Below the pieces are notes generated by a model that was not told where the DNA came from, did not search any database, and worked only from the letters and a program-made list of their open reading frames with translations. From positions 1 to 36,252 of the forward strand of contig JAQGOC010000083.1 of assembly GCA_028293805.1 (NCBI GenBank): 36,252 nucleotides of DNA, read 5' to 3'. This document shows, piece by piece, positions 34,208 to 36,252 of the stretch. Source of the DNA: Gammaproteobacteria bacterium (GTDB lineage Bacteria; Pseudomonadota; Gammaproteobacteria; Steroidobacterales; Steroidobacteraceae). The position numbers and the translations under genes are program-made. Each line of letters starts with the position of its first letter. Position 1 is the first letter of the stretch.

Positions 34208-34777
34208 ATGTTCACCCAGACCATTCGCCGCACGATGCCGCTGCTTGCAGCTCTTACCCTGTCCTTTGCCCAGTCCGCGCTGGCCACGCCGCTCAATGCC
34301 CCGCCCCTGCACAAGCTCGAAGGATACTCGGGATACGAGCTGCGGCCGGTGGCCGTCGATGCCTCAGTCGGTCCAAAGATCCACTTGGATAAGGTCGTTG
34401 CGAGGGTGGACAGCGACATCCGGGAGCGGCTTTACCCGATCCTTCAGGAATGGAACGCCTTTGCAAACAACAAGACCCGGCAGCGGCTGCTCATTGAGCC
34501 GCGCATCACCGACGTGCGCAAGCTGTCGCGTGCCACGCGCATCTTTGCCGGCGCCTTCGCTGGCGACAGCCACATCACCATGAAGGTGCGCATTACCGAG
34601 CTGCCTTCAGGGAGAGTCATTGGTGAGCCGGAGTTCTACCGCCGGACGCCCGCGATGCCGGGAGCGTTGACGCTCGGTGCTCGTGACAACGCGATGCTCA
34701 AGGACGTGGCGGGACTCATCGCAATGTACATCAATGCGAACTACGTCCAGCTGGTTGGCGGCGATACCGGCTACTGA
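34208..34777 (+). CDS. Exported protein, DUF4410-like
   Basis: 189-residue protein from ATG 34208, which has GAGGAG 7 bp upstream (TTG 34202 is less likely). Signal peptide of about 26 residues (MPLLAALTLSFAQSALA-TPLN). The mature part (RPVAVDASVGPKIHLDKVVA, RLLIEPRITDVRKLSRATR, ITMKVRITELPSGRVIGEPE) resembles DUF4410-type periplasmic proteins of unknown role. It is divergent from the winged-helix regulator and preceded by phased element copy 1. A good intrinsic terminator follows, so it is probably monocistronic. Confidence 0.75.
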   Translation: MFTQTIRRTMPLLAALTLSFAQSALATPLNAPPLHKLEGYSGYELRPVAVDASVGPKIHLDKVVARVDSDIRERLYPILQEWNAFANNKTRQRLLIEPRITDVRKLSRATRIFAGAFAGDSHITMKVRITELPSGRVIGEPEFYRRTPAMPGALTLGARDNAMLKDVAGLIAMYINANYVQLVGGDTGY

Positions 34778-34803
34778 TCGAACGGTCAATCAGTTTGCGA
34801 ACG

Positions 34804-34836
34804 GCTGCAGGCGCTCATACGCCTGCGGCTTTTTTT
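34804..34836 (+). terminator. Intrinsic terminator
   Basis: A 10-bp stem GCTGCAGGCG/CGCCTGCGGC (one G-U pair) with a 6-nt loop, followed by seven T residues, 27 bp after the stop of the gene ending at 34777. Classic Rho-independent form. Confidence 0.85.
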
Positions 34837-34901
34837 CCGCGATGGAGGGTGCGCGCATCAGCGCCTCCGAAGTTACTCAGGCTGCAGCGCCAGCCGATGT
34901 C

Positions 34902-34946
34902 CCTTCACACAATCTTTGGCAAATACCTCAGAACGCTTCATGCAGC
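34902..34946 (+). promoter_or_regulatory. Phased 11-bp direct-repeat element, copy 2
   Basis: CTTCACACAAT at 34903-34913 and CTTCATGCAGC at 34936-34946, with two intermediate 11-bp units; the first of these (CTTTGG...AT) matches copy 1. It lies 90 bp upstream of the gene starting at 35036. The internal spacing is identical to copies 1 and 3. Confidence 0.65.
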
Positions 34947-35035
34947 TCCGTGCTGCCTGGCGAGGATGGTCTGACCGCGCGACATCACGCGGTCAATGAT
35001 CTCAACCTCAACAGCGAACACGATCGGAGCAAACC

Positions 35036-35323
35036 ATGAAGACCAAGTTGAATCGAAGGACCCGCGTTGCCCTGGGCAGCCTGCTGCTGGCCGCCGCCAT
35101 ACCTGCGTTCTCGCACCCTTGGTACCCGCATCGCACATTCGACTCGTTCGGCCCGTACGTCCGCGTGGAGCGGGTGTGGATGCCACCAATGTGGGTCGAT
35201 CGGGGAGCAGTGAGGGTCTTCGTGCCGGGCCACTGGATGCACCGTCATTTGCACTGGGCACCCGGTGAATACGTGCGGATGGGTCACCGCGTGTACTTCG
35301 TGCCTGGCCACTGGGAACGCTGA
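35036..35323 (+). CDS. Small exported aromatic/His-rich protein
   Basis: 95 residues with a signal peptide (residues 1 to about 26, LGSLLLAAAIPAFS-HPW). The mature part has repeated V-P-G-H-W units (FVPGHWMHRHLHW, YFVPGHWER) and Trp/Tyr/His/Pro-rich sequence, as in small YXWGXW-repeat-like envelope proteins. GGAG precedes the ATG. Function unknown. The His clusters could bind metal, but this is a guess. Phased element copy 2 lies upstream and a long hairpin lies downstream. Confidence 0.75.
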   Translation: MKTKLNRRTRVALGSLLLAAAIPAFSHPWYPHRTFDSFGPYVRVERVWMPPMWVDRGAVRVFVPGHWMHRHLHWAPGEYVRMGHRVYFVPGHWER

Positions 35324-35336
35324 TCCTGGGGCTCGA

Positions 35337-35370
35337 GTACAGTCCGCCCGTTCGCTCGGGCGGGCTGTAC
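35337..35370 (+). terminator. Long GC-rich hairpin after the 95-residue protein gene
   Basis: GTACAGTCCGCCCG pairs with CGGGCGGGCTGTAC (14 bp, one G-U wobble) around a 6-nt loop, 13 bp after the stop. No T-run follows. It is probably a terminator or mRNA-stabilising hairpin. Confidence 0.6.
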
Positions 35371-35397
35371 CCGGAAGCTCAGACATGTCGTTTGCAG

Positions 35398-35442
35398 CCT
35401 GCACCGAATCTTCGTTCAACCTTTGGGTCCCTTTCACGCAGC
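35398..35442 (+). promoter_or_regulatory. Phased 11-bp direct-repeat element, copy 3
   Basis: CTGCACCGAAT at 35399-35409 and TTTCACGCAGC at 35432-35442, with CTTCGTTCAAC and CTTTGGGTCCC between. Same 33-bp outer spacing as copies 1 and 2. It lies 85 bp upstream of the gene starting at 35527. Confidence 0.6.
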
Positions 35443-35526
35443 GCCGCCCGCCAGAAATCACATTCATATCGCGACCGAAATGCCTCGGCGCCGGCCGCCA
35501 GGCCGAATGATCCAAGGGGAAGCGAT

Positions 35527-36039
35527 ATGAAAGACCTCAACTCTCCTGAACGAAATGCGCACCGTCCTACGAACTGCATTGCGAGGACAGCGGCGCGAGA
35601 TTCTCTTCAGGGTCCGCATGCCCTCGTCACGAGACGCGGCCTTCTGCTCTCGATTGCTTGCATCGCCCTGGTGCCCCGCGTCAGAGCCGCCGCGGAGGAG
35701 CAACAGCCTTCGGTTTCCGACATGGAACATGCGCTTGCTCCGGCGATCATTGTCAACTCTCCGCGGACGTCGTCACCCATCACGGGACCAGTGCGGATCG
35801 ACGTAGAGTTCGTGCCTGCGGGCAAGGTGCCCATTGATCCCGGGAGCTTCAAGGTCAGCTACGGCATGCTGGGGATTGACATCACGGATCGGGTCAGGCG
35901 CTACGCCACGGTCACCGCTCAAGGCATCATGGCGGATCTGCCCTCCTTGCCGAAGGGCAGGCACACATTCGAGATCCAGATTTCTGATGTGCTGAAGAGG
36001 TCCGCGCATATTCGCTTGCGATGCGAAGTGGCCGGATGA
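35527..36039 (+). CDS. Exported protein with Ig-like domain and Tat-type signal
   Basis: 170 residues from ATG 35527, which has GGGGAAG upstream; longer in-frame starts run through phased element copy 3. The N-terminal region carries twin arginines before a hydrophobic stretch (VTRRGLLLSIACIALVPRVR) and an Ala-rich cleavage site near residue 55, suggesting Tat export. The mature part (IIVNSPRTSSPITGPVRIDV, FKVSYGMLGIDITDRVR, LPKGRHTFEIQISDVLKR) looks like a single Ig-like beta domain. No known family name can be given. It probably belongs to the same regulon as the two preceding genes. Confidence 0.72.
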   Translation: MKDLNSPERNAHRPTNCIARTAARDSLQGPHALVTRRGLLLSIACIALVPRVRAAAEEQQPSVSDMEHALAPAIIVNSPRTSSPITGPVRIDVEFVPAGKVPIDPGSFKVSYGMLGIDITDRVRRYATVTAQGIMADLPSLPKGRHTFEIQISDVLKRSAHIRLRCEVAG

Positions 36040-36252
36040 GCCGTGGCAGCTTTTCACACAACACCGTGCGATCGCTTCCACAGTTGCAATGCGCCCGAGG
36101 CATCCCCGGCGCCGGGTGGAAAGCCGAAATGGAATCGGCTCGCGCGCCGGTATTGCGCCGGGACAGAAGCTCACCATTCGTATGAGCACCCGCCGGCGCT
36201 GAATGTTACGAGCGGGTGCAACGACTGACTCTACGAGCGCGTGTGGCGCTCG
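36040..36252. other. Window end without a clear gene
   Basis: 213 bp with no convincing frame. TTTCACACAAC near 36054 loosely resembles one unit of the phased elements, but the partner units are not recognisable. Confidence 0.3.

Noticed and set aside
1-36252. CRISPR array, rRNA or tRNA genes
   Set aside because: I looked for regularly spaced repeats and for tRNA-like cloverleaf signatures and saw none. The short regular repeats near 28 kb are peptide genes and those near 34-35 kb are phased promoter elements.

Overview
The window is GC-rich DNA (clearly above 60% by eye), probably chromosomal, from a Gram-negative bacterium. A TonB-dependent receptor, an HlyD-type periplasmic adaptor, an RND/NodT efflux remnant and CadC-like regulators all point to Proteobacteria. 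The style resembles Steroidobacter- or Lysobacter-like gammaproteobacteria, but that placement is inference.

Left part (1-7.7 kb). A divergent AmmeMemoRadiSam pair (amrS and a Memo/AmrB protein) is followed by decayed DNA: an IS110-like N-terminal fragment, a damaged IS3 orfA joined to an esterase fragment, an intact YihY family membrane protein, a two-copy repeat encoding the tail of an unknown small protein, an SDR lacking its catalytic residues, an RND/NodT deletion scar, and a DUF1330 gene.

Middle (7.7-20.7 kb). Two dusA-like attachment-site repeats in the same orientation (core 7697-7723 and 20670-20696, each with a paired arm motif about 65 bp away) bracket a 13-kb island. It carries a VapBC toxin-antitoxin pair, a beheaded winged-helix/ATPase regulator abutting a frameshifted cytochrome c fragment, a large kinase-like/ATPase/GAF/PAS/histidine kinase/receiver protein, and a TonB-dependent receptor. 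Upstream of the receptor is a second, deleted copy of the middle of the kinase gene.

Right part (21.2-34 kb). This looks like an undescribed peptide-export system. Six 15-16-codon genes encode lysine-rich peptides with a near-constant MK-x-[KR]-x-x-x-KAG-[GP] start and a very short variable tail. They lie directly upstream of hlyD, a C39-peptidase ABC exporter and a second ABC protein with a degenerate C39-like domain, the three-part layout of NHLM-type bacteriocin export. Divergently transcribed is a large secreted serine peptidase with sedolisin-like active-site residues. A winged-helix/TPR regulator converges on the peptidase. A secreted protein of unknown function follows the ABC genes.

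Right end (34-36 kb). Three small exported proteins each follow the same upstream element of four 11-bp phased units. The first element lies between the winged-helix regulator and its neighbour, which suggests a small regulon.
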